Shown here: positions 32,937 through 43,562 of the stretch, piece by piece
How positions within the stretch are numbered: position 1 is the stretch's first letter
Layout: every line of letters begins with the position of its first letter
Assembly: GCA_016802295.1 (NCBI GenBank)
Contig: JAESIW010000166.1
Span: forward strand, 230,201 to 294,200
Direction: 5' to 3'
Length of the DNA: 64,000 bases
Source: Brachionus rotundiformis
Lineage: Eukaryota; Rotifera; Eurotatoria; Ploima; Brachionidae
The notes under the pieces: model-generated
The model's input: the letters and a program-made list of their open reading frames with translations, nothing else
The model's database searches: none
What the model was told of the DNA's origin: nothing
Program-made: the position numbers and the translations under genes

Positions 32937-33425
32937 CTTTATAAACTATCTAAATATAGATAAAATTTTTATCTTTAATTATCTTTTAGTCGCAGACTCA
33001 GAATAGTTAATTAAATGAGTGGAATCAGTTTAGGTCATAGAATCCCATCTAATTTATGTTCATCAGGGTCTGGCTTAGTGCTAGATCAAAGCTCAGCTAA
33101 GTGTTTGATCGAATCATGGGCTTTAGTCATAGAATCCCATCTAAATTTCGATTTCATCACAGCTTTTGGGCAGATAAGTGATTAAAATGGATTTATGTGA
33201 TAAATCAGTCCTAGCTTGGTTTGCTTGTTCAATTTAGCAATTAATTATTGCTATATGGGGCTTGGGTATTTGTGAATGTAAAGGTTGCGATTTTGAAATT
33301 GCAATTTTTTCTTCGCACTTTCTTCTGCCTCCGTGGAAAACACGTTTTATTTTTGTTGTCGACACATTTTTTGTCTTATATTCAAATTAATTTTTTTTTA
33401 ATTTAAAACAATAATTGAACCACCA
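32937..33425. promoter_or_regulatory. divergent intergenic region between RPL10 and SNX29
   Basis: About 490 bp separate the two start codons. It contains a direct duplication (TCATAGAATCCCATCTAA at about 33036-33053 and 33128-33145) and a less AT-rich patch at 33305-33350 (CTTTCTTCTGCCTCCGTGG). Promoters of both genes probably lie here, but I see no definite core element. Confidence 0.45.
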
Positions 33426-36400
33426 ATGGTGAGAAAAATATATTTTACTTATTGTAAAATTAAACTTTTTTATATTTTAATAATTTGATGATTTATAAGC
33501 TTATCAAATCAATTATAAAATATTCATTTTTTGACCATTATTTTTTGTTTAATTGGTAGACAATGTTATCTATCTAAAAATTTAATTTTGTTCTTGCTTT
33601 CCAATTATTTGATAGATTATTGAATCTTTATTTAAAGCATCCGAAAGAGCTTTTACTATTTTAGATATTGATTTTACACCAACAATTAAATTAATCTCTG
33701 TCAATAATTTGTAATCGATTTAATAAAAGTCTTGATTTCTATTAATTTCATCAGAATATAACAATAAAATGAATTCTAATTAAATTAATAAAAATGTTTA
33801 TAAAAAAATCAAATTTTTTTATTAACAAAATTATCATTAAATTAAACTGAATAATTTATCATACTAATTTGCATAAACCGGTCTAGATGAAATACTTAGA
33901 CTGCAAATTATGCACAATTAGATTATAAAAATATACGAAAAAAAATAATAATTTTTCTGCTGAATTAACTATCCTTGAAACCAAATACATTTCTCAATTG
34001 GTATCATGTGACCGAATTTTTTTCAACTAGATAATTAAAAAAGAATTTTTTTATATATATATTTTTTTTTATTTTCTTATCATTTCTTAGCATAAAAAAG
34101 TCAGTCAGAGTAAGTTTTTATTTTGCCAAAGAGCGCCAATCCAGACTGATTCTAATTTTTGCACTCAAGTGAGTGACACTGAGAAACAAACCTTGGTCAA
34201 TAGCTTGTCTGATGCAATCAAAGAGTGTCAATTGAGATTTGGTGGCAAGCGAGAGCTTGCCACAGACATAGACGGCCGTGTTCTGTTCTTGTGCAATAAA
34301 CTAGAGCTTGTTTTTCTTCATGGACTTAAGAAAACTCAAAAATCTAGCCTGGACTCAATCAAGTAAATTGTGAGACAAAATGACACCACCTGCAAATTGA
34401 TTTTTTAAATAAAGAAATACCAACTTGGTCAAAAGCACCAGCAATTTACTCACTCAATTCTTGGACGAGTCCAAGCTAAAGATACCACAACAAATTCGGA
34501 ATAATATAGAGACAATATCAGCCCAGTCAAATGACCAAAGTAATAAAATTAAGAAAAATAAACAAATAAAATTTATATAAAAATTTTATTAGCTTTTTGG
34601 CCAGTGATAAAAAATCTTTTGAATAAATTGGAAATAGAGAGATTCGAACATTTGTCAAATATAACCAACGATGTGGGACGTCAGCGAGCCTGGTTGAGAA
34701 ATTGTTTGAACGAACGAAGCCTGGAAAAGTACATTATATCCATATTGGCAAATAAAACACTGTTAAAAGAGTCCTACGAAGAGTGGAGTCTGCTTTTGGA
34801 CCCAAACTATACATCTAGTCTACCAATACTTCTATCAGGTCTTCAGTCGATTCTGTTCGCCATCAGCATCGACAATCCCAATCTGAATATTCCCTCTAGG
34901 CAAACCATATCATCCAGTTCCAAGTCAAGCGCTGACCACGACTCTGAGTTGGACAGAAAAAAGTCTTTGCCGAATATAAATAATGTAAATAAAAATATAA
35001 ATTTAAAAAAAGTTAAAAAAAATAATGTCATTTTGGACGATGGTAACGATTCGGCCGAGTCCAACGACGAGGCGTTCAAATTCGAGTTGAATAGGACAAA
35101 AGTGGAAACATCGCCCCTGAGGGAATTCAAGGTACTGGAAAATCCGATCAAGTATGTGAAAAAAATAGACGAAAAAGAAGAGATGGTTAAAGAGGAGAAC
35201 GAGGAAGAGGAAAAGCTGAGCGATGAGGTAAACAGTTCACCATCTGAACATGGTTCCAATTTAAACACCAATGTTAATTTAATACCACTTAATGTTTCCT
35301 TTATAGATAATATGTCAGGTATTTGAAATTTTTTTTAGTGTTATTTTTTTCATTTCTCACTATTATTCTAAGTATAGATAATTTTTATCTATTAAAAAAA
35401 AGTCTACTTAAGCTAGAAAAGCATGTAATTCATTTCGAATAGATAAAAGGTTATTGACTTAACATAACTCATAGATATTTTAATGTGTCTTGTGAATATC
35501 ATATCTTGGCAAATTTGGTTATTTTGACCTAAAAAGACAGCTTTCCTAAATATCTTGATTATCTTTAAATCTTGAAAAACTTAAATAAATGATTACAATT
35601 CCAAATGAAGCAAGCCTACTGAATACACCAAACGGGAAAAAAAACTCTCAAGGCTTGTTCCAAATTGGTACTGATAAACATAAAATTATATTCTTCTGTT
35701 TTATAAATTTTGAAAAAATAAATTGAATAAAAAATTAAAAAAATATTTTATTAAATAATATTTTTTTATTTTTATTTATTATCTATCTTTTTTAGCTGGC
35801 AAAGCGCTTGTCTCCATTAGCAGTGCTGTTAATTCCAATTTTAAAAGACTCAAATTCGATTTTTCGAATTTATTTATTTAATTAAAACTGATAGATAATT
35901 TGTCAGCAAAAAAAAAAAATAATAATTTATTTTTGTTATCTGTTATTTGATGCATATATTTTATAAAAAATGTGTAAAAGAGCTTCATTTTAAGTCACGT
36001 CGAACCACAGTGGATCACTTGGCTCGTCCTACGACTTCAAAATTGGTAGTTCTGAATCGTTGAGCAAAAAAGCGGCCGTGTCCGAGAGTCAATCTCAAGG
36101 ATCGCTGGCCCAGACCGAACACTTGAGCCTGGTCGAGTTGAGACAGCTGACCCTAAGCATGATCCAGCGCAAAGAGACCTACGAGACAATGAACAAGACC
36201 CTTAACCTGAAGCTAAATGAGGAGATATCTCGCAATTCCTTGCTCAGCGAACAGGTCAAAACTCTGGAAGCTAATGTCCAGTCGATCAAGAGTTCCTATG
36301 ATACCAAGGTTAGCTTGTTGGAAAACGAAAACAGGCTCTTGAAAGACCAACTTAAAAAATATGTCAGCGCTGTCCAAATGATCAGCAAGCCTGAGATGAA

Positions 36401-37252
36401 TAGCATACCTGAACGAAATGATAGTTTGCTTAAAGATTACTCGCATGAGGCTGAGGAGTATGAAAAGAAACTTATCCAAGTGGCTGAAATGCATGGCGAA
36501 CTAATGGAATTTAATGACCGGTTGCAAAAAATGCTCAATTTCCGCAATGCACAAGTGAAAAATTTGATCCAAGAGTTGACCGAGCTGCGCGGTCCTCTGC
36601 CAGAGGAGATAAACATGGATGAATCAATGGATTTTGATCAGAATAGTGTTAATTCGAGTGTTAATTTGGCATTGGCAAGTGTTTGGATACCATCTGTGTT
36701 TCTAAGAAGCGACAAATCAGGCTCACACCATGTCTACCAAGTGTACTTAAGAGTTAAAGAAGAGGAATGGAACATATTTAGGCGATTTTCTCATTTTTAT
36801 TCGCTACACTCAAGCCTTAAGGAGAAATATGCGGCAGTGGCGACCATTTCGTTCCCGAAAAAAAAGACCCTAGGAAATAAGGACAATAAATTTGTCGAGA
36901 ATAGGCGCAAACAGCTACAGATCTATGTGAGAAAACTGCTCGACTTTATTTCTCAAATGGACAAAGACTTTGCCATGAAGCCGTGCAGAGAGACCTTAAT
37001 TCGGGCTGTACCATTTTTTAGGTGTTTTTCAAATTCAATTATTTAAGTTTTTAATTAATATTGTTTCTTTTAAGTGATCAGGATTTTTTCCAACAAAATC
37101 AGCAACACATAAACGAACCAGTGAACAGTTTGCCACATTTACCGCGCTCTGGTACAAGCCTGCTGAGCAGTAGCTTGACAAATGGCTCACCGCTTCGAAC
37201 AAACAATCTTGTCACTTCTAATCAAAATGAATTGTTATATACCGGTTTATGA
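33426..37252 (+). CDS. SNX29: SNX29 homologue (RUN and PX domain sorting nexin)
   Basis: An endosomal sorting nexin with an N-terminal RUN domain and a C-terminal phosphoinositide-binding PX domain. Exons: 33426-33428, 34091-34109, 34170-34362, 34415-34539, 34593-35318, 35796-35822, 35995-37021 and 37075-37252. Phases all agree and give 765 residues. The short introns are 52-60 bp. The RUN domain includes IKECQLRFGGKRELATDIDG, TFWPVIKNLLNKLEIERF and DVGRQRAWLRNCLNE. A coiled coil follows at about 405-565 (ENRLLKDQLKKYVSAVQM, KLIQVAEMHGELMEFNDRLQ). The PX region is about 596-706 (VWIPSVFLRSDKS, FPKKKTLGNKDNKFVENRRK). This order and wording match human SNX29. The first two tiny exons are tentative: the second ATG (MSDTEK) is made by joining A at 34109 to TG at 34170 and could be the real start. 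The 27-nt exon at 35796 is the least certain. Confidence 0.9.
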
Positions 37253-37753
37253 AATAAATTTTTCTCTTCTTTAATTTTGAAAATAAAATTAAATATCTTA
37301 TTATTAATTTATTATCTGATATTTTTTGAATTTTAAAATTTGGCTCTTATAAATATTAAAATTTTTCTTTTAAATTGGTAAAAATTTATTAATTTGTTAA
37401 TTAATAAACAATTGGCTCCTTAAAGAATCTGAAAGTAAGAGTCAATTGTTTTTATTAAATTAATAGATAATGAATTTTTTATCTAACAAAACAAAAATTT
37501 AAAGAAATTTTATATCTTTTCATTTTGAGATTTTAGTTAATTTAGATCACAATTTTAAAAATTAGTTTATTTTTTTATTTAAATCACATAATAAATTATA
37601 TTAAATAATATTTAACTAATTTTAAAATATATATTTAAATATAAAATTATCAAAATATAATTTACACACCTTGCATTAAAACACCTGTAAAATTTTCAAT
37701 CTAATTGACATAAATATTGGTAAAAATGGCTTATATTGGCTATAAATAACCTA
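37253..37753. other. AT-rich spacer
   Basis: This contains the 3' flank of SNX29 (AATAAA-like motif at 37251-37257) and the leader of the next gene. It is AT-rich with no other feature. Confidence 0.5.
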
Positions 37754-38800
37754 ATGTTCAAGAAAAGTTTGATTTTTTTATCCATATTTTCTTTTTGCTT
37801 TGGCGCAGACTACCATAGTTGGATAATTGGTAATCCAAATGATTATAGATTATCTGACGAGTCTATATTTGATGGTGGTGTGCTGTTAGCAGGTGGTTCT
37901 ACGGATCAAGATGAAGCATATCGCTGGTTTTTGACCAGAGCCAGAGGAGGCGATGTGATTGTTATTCGCGAGGGAAAGGAGGAGAACTACGACGACTATC
38001 CAAATAATGACGCATATAATCAATACTTTTACAGTGACCTGGGTGTTACAGTAGACTCGGTGGAGACAATATTTTTGAACTCAAGAACAGTGGCAAACAG
38101 TTTGGAAGTGGCCAGAAAAATTAGAGAAGCAGAGGCAATTTTTTTTACCGGAGGTGATCAATGGTACTACTACAAATACATTGATAACACGCCTTTTCAG
38201 GACGCGCTGGACTATGCCATTGAGGTGAAAAAAGTGGTAGTTGGTGGAACAAGTGCTGGTTGTGCCATTCAAGGTGAGTTTGGATTCACTGCTGAAGTGG
38301 ATTCTATCATCACTAGTGAGGCTTTGGCAAATCCTTATGACTCGAGACTCACATTAGCACGTGATTTGCTCAGACATCCAATTCTAAAAAATACCATCAC
38401 TGATACACACTACAATGAAAGGGGTCGCCAAGGAAGGCACATTGCCTTTATGGCCAGGATACTTAAGGATACTTTGAACGATAATTTTTCAATTGTGCGC
38501 GGAATTGGTGTTGATGAGCAAACTGTTGTTTGCATTGAGTCCAATGGCTTGGCGAGAGTTTTTGGCAATCGAGACGCCTATTTTTTGCAACAAAATAGCC
38601 AACAAGGAACGCCTGAGAGCTGTGAGCCCAGACGAAAACTAGACTGGTACAGATCAAGACAAGCTGTTCGAGTATACAAAATTACCGGAACAAAAACTGG
38701 TGACAGGTATTTTGATTTGACCAGTTGGAATAGAGGCTATGGCGGAACATGGTATTACATGTACATTGACCAAGGAAGATATATTAGCTATTTGGCTTAA
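37754..38800 (+). CDS. secreted cyanophycinase-like peptidase (family S51)
   Basis: A serine peptidase of the cyanophycinase/S51 type; bacterial cyanophycinases cut the Asp-Arg storage polymer cyanophycin. One exon encodes 348 residues from the ATG at 37754. Starting there puts a clean signal peptide at the N-terminus (MFKKSLIFLSIFSFCFG, cut before ADYHS). Motifs in order: GGVLLAGGSTDQDEAYRWF, FFTGGDQWYYYKYI, the nucleophile elbow GTSAGC (Ser about 168), and THYNERGRQGR, which matches the HF-RGR-GR block of cyanophycinases. The fold is related to class I glutamine amidotransferases. A role in digesting cyanobacterial food is an attractive guess for a filter feeder, but substrate is not shown. 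Members occur patchily in animals, so horizontal acquisition is possible. Confidence 0.85.
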   Translation: MFKKSLIFLSIFSFCFGADYHSWIIGNPNDYRLSDESIFDGGVLLAGGSTDQDEAYRWFLTRARGGDVIVIREGKEENYDDYPNNDAYNQYFYSDLGVTVDSVETIFLNSRTVANSLEVARKIREAEAIFFTGGDQWYYYKYIDNTPFQDALDYAIEVKKVVVGGTSAGCAIQGEFGFTAEVDSIITSEALANPYDSRLTLARDLLRHPILKNTITDTHYNERGRQGRHIAFMARILKDTLNDNFSIVRGIGVDEQTVVCIESNGLARVFGNRDAYFLQQNSQQGTPESCEPRRKLDWYRSRQAVRVYKITGTKTGDRYFDLTSWNRGYGGTWYYMYIDQGRYISYLA

Positions 38801-39617
38801 TAAATTATTTATTTTTATAATATATTAATTATTTAAAATTAAATTTGTTTATTTAATAATTAAAAAATGTGGATAATTTTTATAAATTTTTACAAATAAA
38901 TAATCTGATGTATTTTTTTTGATTAATTAATTTCGAAATACTTGCACTTGAAAATTATGGAAAAAATTTAATTAAATTAAAAGTTTATCAAACAGAAACC
39001 ACAAATTATAATAAAATACAGCACTTAGATTACGGGTGCCGAAAGGTTTATCTTTAGGTCTTCTTTTACTAATTTTTATCAATTATTTTCCTTATCTCTA
39101 AATAAATTTTTCAATTTACTGATTAGGGTAGTCTAAAAATTTGTTCTGTCACAATTACAAGTTTTAGTTATAACAAGGTAGATATTAACCTATTATTTAT
39201 GTATAGGCTCTTTTAGGATCTGGTGGTATGTGGCTAAAAACCAGCGGCGCTATCAAATAGAAATAAGGATTTTCACTCTAAAGTTTTATTAAAATTCAAG
39301 CCGAAATAAAAAGTCATTGAAGAATAGGTCTACTTGATAAAAAATAATATAATATGATAGACATGATAGTGTATTAAAAAGAGAAGCTTTTTCATATTTT
39401 CTTCTGAAATAAATCATTATTTAAAGTTTCGTTTTTTACAAATGATAGCTGAGGTCAAATAAAAAACCTGTCCTTTACCTAATATATTATTTTCATAAAG
39501 AATTTGTATTCATGCTGCCTTGCACTTTAAAAGGAGAAGGATATTGAGATCCAGGGCCGGGGTACAAGGGTTGTAACACTAGTTTATAATAAATGGTGTT
39601 GTAGTTATTGAAAAAAC

Positions 39618-39672
39618 TATATTTTAAATGTGCAATTAAATTTCAATCCATTTTTTACAAATTACAGTCCTT
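39618..39672 (-). repeat. diverged fragment of MITE family E
   Basis: ATGTGCAATTAAATTTCAAT and ACAAATTACAGTCCTTTTT resemble the arm and core of the element at 62545-62781. No terminal structure is left. Confidence 0.45.
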
Positions 39673-39935
39673 TTTATTATAATAAAGCTTTGACATGTTA
39701 CTGTTATATTAATTTACTAATATTACTAATAATTCTTTATTTTATAATTTTTTATGCAAATCTTCAAAAAAATTACATTTGGTCATCAGTTAACAATATC
39801 TTTCAACTTTTAATTTCAAGTTAACAAAACTCTTTTATTTTTATTTTATTTTGATTTTAAATTCAAATTTTTTATGTTTCTTCAAGCAAGAGGCTGAAAG
39901 GGAGGACTAAGTTCCATTCCAAACTGCCTGAGAGT

Positions 39936-39966
39936 TGTGATATAGCGACATCTTTGTCGATATCAC
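39936..39966. repeat. short strong hairpin
   Basis: GTGATATAGCGACA and TGTCGATATCAC form a 12-bp stem with a two-base bulge and a TCTT loop. It sits in a less AT-rich patch (39880-40080) that I could not assign. Confidence 0.5.
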
Positions 39967-40839
39967 TGGTTTAATTAACTAACTTAACCATGAGCGTTTA
40001 AGTTAGAAAGGAGCATAAATAGCTGCTCCAATACGTCTAACGAGGAGATCGGATAGACGGGCCCAAGGGTACTAATGTAAACATTACAAGAGTCTCTCTC
40101 AAATTATATTTAAATAAAAAAAAAAATGTAACTGTTATATCCTGCGATATATAACTTCACATCACATGATGAATTATATTGTCAAAGCTTAGTCTTTTAT
40201 TTTTTTGTATAAGCTATTTAACCCATCCTTTATTCAAATCACGCGGGATACAAGTGCTAACAAACAGCTTCAAAGAAACGACACTACCAAACAACTTTCA
40301 GGGATTAGCTCCACTTATAATATAAATACACTTTTTTTATTCTATGAGATTATTCTCTCTTTTCTGACATTAATTATTCTTTCTAATAAATAACTTTATC
40401 AAAACCAACTCTATATATTATCCTAAGCCTTCATTGCCTATTGTACTTAAACCAGCATTTAATCGAAATACCACAGTTACTGTGATCTACGATCCTATGA
40501 AAATCAATAACTTATCAGGTTATTATCTTGATGTTATTATTAAATAAATAATAAGTGCCATCGTTATTGCAACGACTTTAATATTTAGGAATTAAATAAA
40601 ATGTATCTTTTTTTTTGTGGCGTTGGAAACGGCCGTCTAATTTATTGATAAAATAAATAATTAAATAGATAGATAAATAATAAATCAATTAATCTGAACA
40701 AAATGGCTATGAGAATAAATAAGGAAAAATAAACAAGAATGAAACAAAATGAAATGAAACGAGAGACGCTTTACAAGTTAGAAGATAAGCTAAAAGAAAA
40801 TGTTTGAGATACTTGATATAAAAAACAATTTGAATCTAT

Positions 40840-41250
40840 CTTATTTACTTAACCTTATTCGAGGGTTAACAGCTCTGCTCAGATATATTTAAATTGCTCA
40901 ATTTATAATTAGAATGATTAAATACAAGAAGGATCCAAGGTGATCTGATACAATTTTATAAGATAATAAATGGCTATGAGATTGTCAAACTTAAAAATGG
41001 AATAAGTTTCTGTCAAGATCTTGAACAGGAATCAAGAAAATACAGTCTGAGAAAGAGATTAAGAGGAGATCTAATCAAGAGCTACAAAATCCCATCTTTA
41101 AGATTTGGACAAAGTGAGCTAAGGATTTTTCAAAAAAGCTGAGATATATATTCATAGCAATTTAAGAGGACATCCAAGGAGAGAATGCTTCTTAAGTATT
41201 CTCCATAATTTGTGATAAATATTGGATACTTACATGGCTGGTTACACAAG
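40840..41250 (+). mobile_element. decayed LINE reverse-transcriptase C-terminal region
   Basis: Reading from about 40925 in one frame gives RRIQGDLIQFYKIINGYEIV, a block typical of the thumb/C-terminal region of non-LTR retrotransposon reverse transcriptases, with a second RGDLIKSYKI block about 50 residues later. Stops and the lack of upstream RT motifs show it is a dead fragment. The sequence differs from the LINE family at 53865-54567. Confidence 0.7.
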
Positions 41251-41507
41251 AACAAGAAATTATAAAGTTAATTAAACATTAATCTTTGCTTTTCAGAACA
41301 TTTAATACTTTATTTGACAGTATAAATTAATTATCTCTTTTTTAGTCTTTTTTTATTTAATTTTTATTAGAAATAAGATTTTATTTGATATTTTTGATTT
41401 TAATATAGACATTAATCAAAATAAATTTTTGAAAATAATTTAAGAATTTTAGATTGAGAAAAATTTATTATTTTTAACTCTAAAAATATTTAAATTAAGA
41501 AAAATAT

Positions 41508-42086
41508 CTACAATTTTTTTATCCAAACTTCGTTGGTTCTGTCAATCAACTCATATGGAGAGTTGTAACTAGCAGTAAAGACTGATTGAGTGTCAAATTG
41601 GCTGATTTGGGAGGCAAGTAAATTTTTAAGCAATGAATTGTGTTGCATAAAGTCGTTCATGGTGGCAAAACCGCCGAAGCGAGTCACGGCTACGGTGAAT
41701 TCAGGCATATCGACTAGGACAGCATTGCCTGTTGGGTTTGGTGTGTCCATTTGGTTGGCTTTTGGAATGTAAAAACTCATGGTAAAAAGACAATTTTGAC
41801 CATCTAGTTGCTTGATTTGGTTCACGACTGGGGCGGTCATTTGAATCTTTTGGTTTTTATCATTTTGTCCAGTGATGTAGCGGAATAGTCTGCCAAACAA
41901 AATGCTTCTTTCACTGTCTACATTAGAGCAGTCGGTTGTGGTCGAGGTTGACACCCATTTGCTTGGCAAATATCTTCTCATTTCACTTGACCTGTCCATA
42001 ACGCTCAAAACCTCATAGTCGGGCTTCTCTATGGCAATGCTTTGTTTGACCAAAACAATCAAAAATATTACTAATTTAAAGTTCAT
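41508..42086 (-). CDS. secreted SOUL/HEBP haem-binding protein
   Basis: Member of the SOUL family (HEBP1/HEBP2 relatives), which binds haem or other tetrapyrroles. One exon encodes 192 residues. The first 18 form a signal peptide (MNFKLVIFLIVLVKQSIA), followed by the mature start IEKPDYEVLSV. Family motifs are MRRYLPSKWVST, FGRLFRYITGQN, IQMTAPVV (the signature MT-PV) and YIPKANQMDTPNPTG. The C-terminus VTRFGGFATMNDF is also typical. A secreted form is common in invertebrates and plants. The ATG at 42086 is fixed by the signal peptide. Confidence 0.92.
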   Translation of the reverse strand: MNFKLVIFLIVLVKQSIAIEKPDYEVLSVMDRSSEMRRYLPSKWVSTSTTTDCSNVDSERSILFGRLFRYITGQNDKNQKIQMTAPVVNQIKQLDGQNCLFTMSFYIPKANQMDTPNPTGNAVLVDMPEFTVAVTRFGGFATMNDFMQHNSLLKNLLASQISQFDTQSVFTASYNSPYELIDRTNEVWIKKL

Positions 42087-43562
42087 TTTTGTTTTTGTTG
42101 ATTATTATCTTTATGAAATGATCATTTTGGTAACAATGATATTTATACCATTAATGCACGTTTTATAAAAGTACTAATGTTATGCAAAACGAGATTATTT
42201 AACGACTTTTTTTCAAGTTTATGTAACAATGTTAGGTAATGTCTTAACATGAGAATCTAAAATATTCTTTTTTGGGCCAGATTTTAATTCAAATTAATGA
42301 GATTGAAAGATATCTTAATATTAGTTGAGAACTTGTCATATAATATTTTTGTTCAAATAAAACAAATTTTTGAATTAAATTTTTTTTCATTTTATCTTAA
42401 TTAGAATTGACTTAAGGCCCAAAGTCAATTCTAATAGATAAAGAAGAAGGTAAAGAAGGTGTATGGACTAGCTTCAGTAAGCCAAATTTTTTTCTTGATT
42501 GAGATCACAATTCAATATTGAAAAAAACGCGTTTTTCCAATGCATATTTTTTTTATGATCTTGGACAAATACCAAAAGCTCTAGGTAGTATGTTGAAGAG
42601 CAACTATTGAGCTTGCTTATGAGTACTCGAGGACATCGGTAGGCCAAAAGATCATAGAGAAATGAGGTTCTGAAAGTGAGCATTCATTTTAAAAAATTTG
42701 AAAATTTCAAAATTCAAAGTGCAATTATTCTGTCAATTTTAAGAGTTTTTCTACACTTTAAAAGCCAAAAAGAATTGAATTTAGGTTTCCCGATAGGTGA
42801 TAAAAATTAAAGTAATGGCTTTGTTGAAGAAAAGTTGAAACAAGTTTTAACGCTCTTATTGACCGCATTGCAAGCTTATACAAAGCTTATATTTGTCAGT
42901 TTTTTTTTACATATTTAATGGACTGAAGCAAAGTAGTACATGACTTATGTATGTCTTAACCTGTTTAAGGGATTATGGTACGAAATTTAAAAGTTCGGTC
43001 ATCAAAGTATTTCTTCTATACTAAAAAAGTGATTCATGATATTTCTCTTAAACAAGACTCATTTTTGTCAATAAATAATTTAAATAAAAGATTTTTTTTC
43101 TGAATTACAAGCAAGTATCTTCTATGTGAAGAATTACGGTAGCAAAAAATATCTGCCTTGGCAAACAATTGTCTTAGATAAAAAAAAATTATAAATGATA
43201 CTCAGATTGATCTAAGAACGACATTTAACCTTATTGAACATATTAATTGCTTGCTAACACTCTAGTACATAACTAAAACATTTATCATCTATTTAAAATT
43301 TGATCTTTTAGAAATAGATTTATCTTTAGTTATTAATAATTTTCATAATTAATTTTTCATTGAATTTTTAAACACTATTTAATTAATAAAAATTTTATAA
43401 TAAAAAGTCTTTTTTTTTATACAAAAATTAATTTTTATTTTTAACAAAAGATAACAGTATACAAAAAATTAAACAAATTTGTTTTAAAAAAGGATTAAAA
43501 AATTCATTCAGAAGAAAAAACTTTGCATAAAAATAAAATTCGTTTAAAATTTATTAAAACTA
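42087..43562. other. intergenic, AT-rich
   Basis: This is the 5' flank of the SOUL gene and the 3' flank of MCM7. It contains one copy of repeat family R3 (42470-42720) and otherwise AT-rich sequence with no gene. Confidence 0.5.
42470..42720. repeat. dispersed repeat R3, copy 1
   Basis: The block with GAGTACTCGAGGACATCGGT and AGGCCAAAAGATCATAGAGA is the reverse complement of 58085-58160. The block with TGAGATCACAATTCAATATT and AACGCGTTTTT matches 58395-58440 in reverse. It is non-coding. Confidence 0.65.

Larger units (their letters stand above)
38801..41507. other. intergenic, AT-rich with repeat debris
   Basis: No gene was found. It holds a fragment related to MITE E (about 39618-39672), a hairpin (39936-39966), a decayed LINE reverse-transcriptase tail (40840-41250) and AT-rich filler. 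The piece AGGATCTGGTGGTATGTGGC at 39211-39230 resembles 12733-12753. Confidence 0.55.

Noticed and set aside
36014..36034. Near match to the start of 5.8S rRNA (GTGGATCACTTGGCTCGT).
   Set aside because: The match ends at once and the bases are in frame in a SNX29 exon. There is no further rRNA sequence, so it is coincidence.
40205..40393. ORF of 62 codons near the LINE fragment.
   Set aside because: It does not match RT or other transposon domains and is not in frame with the LINE block at 40925.
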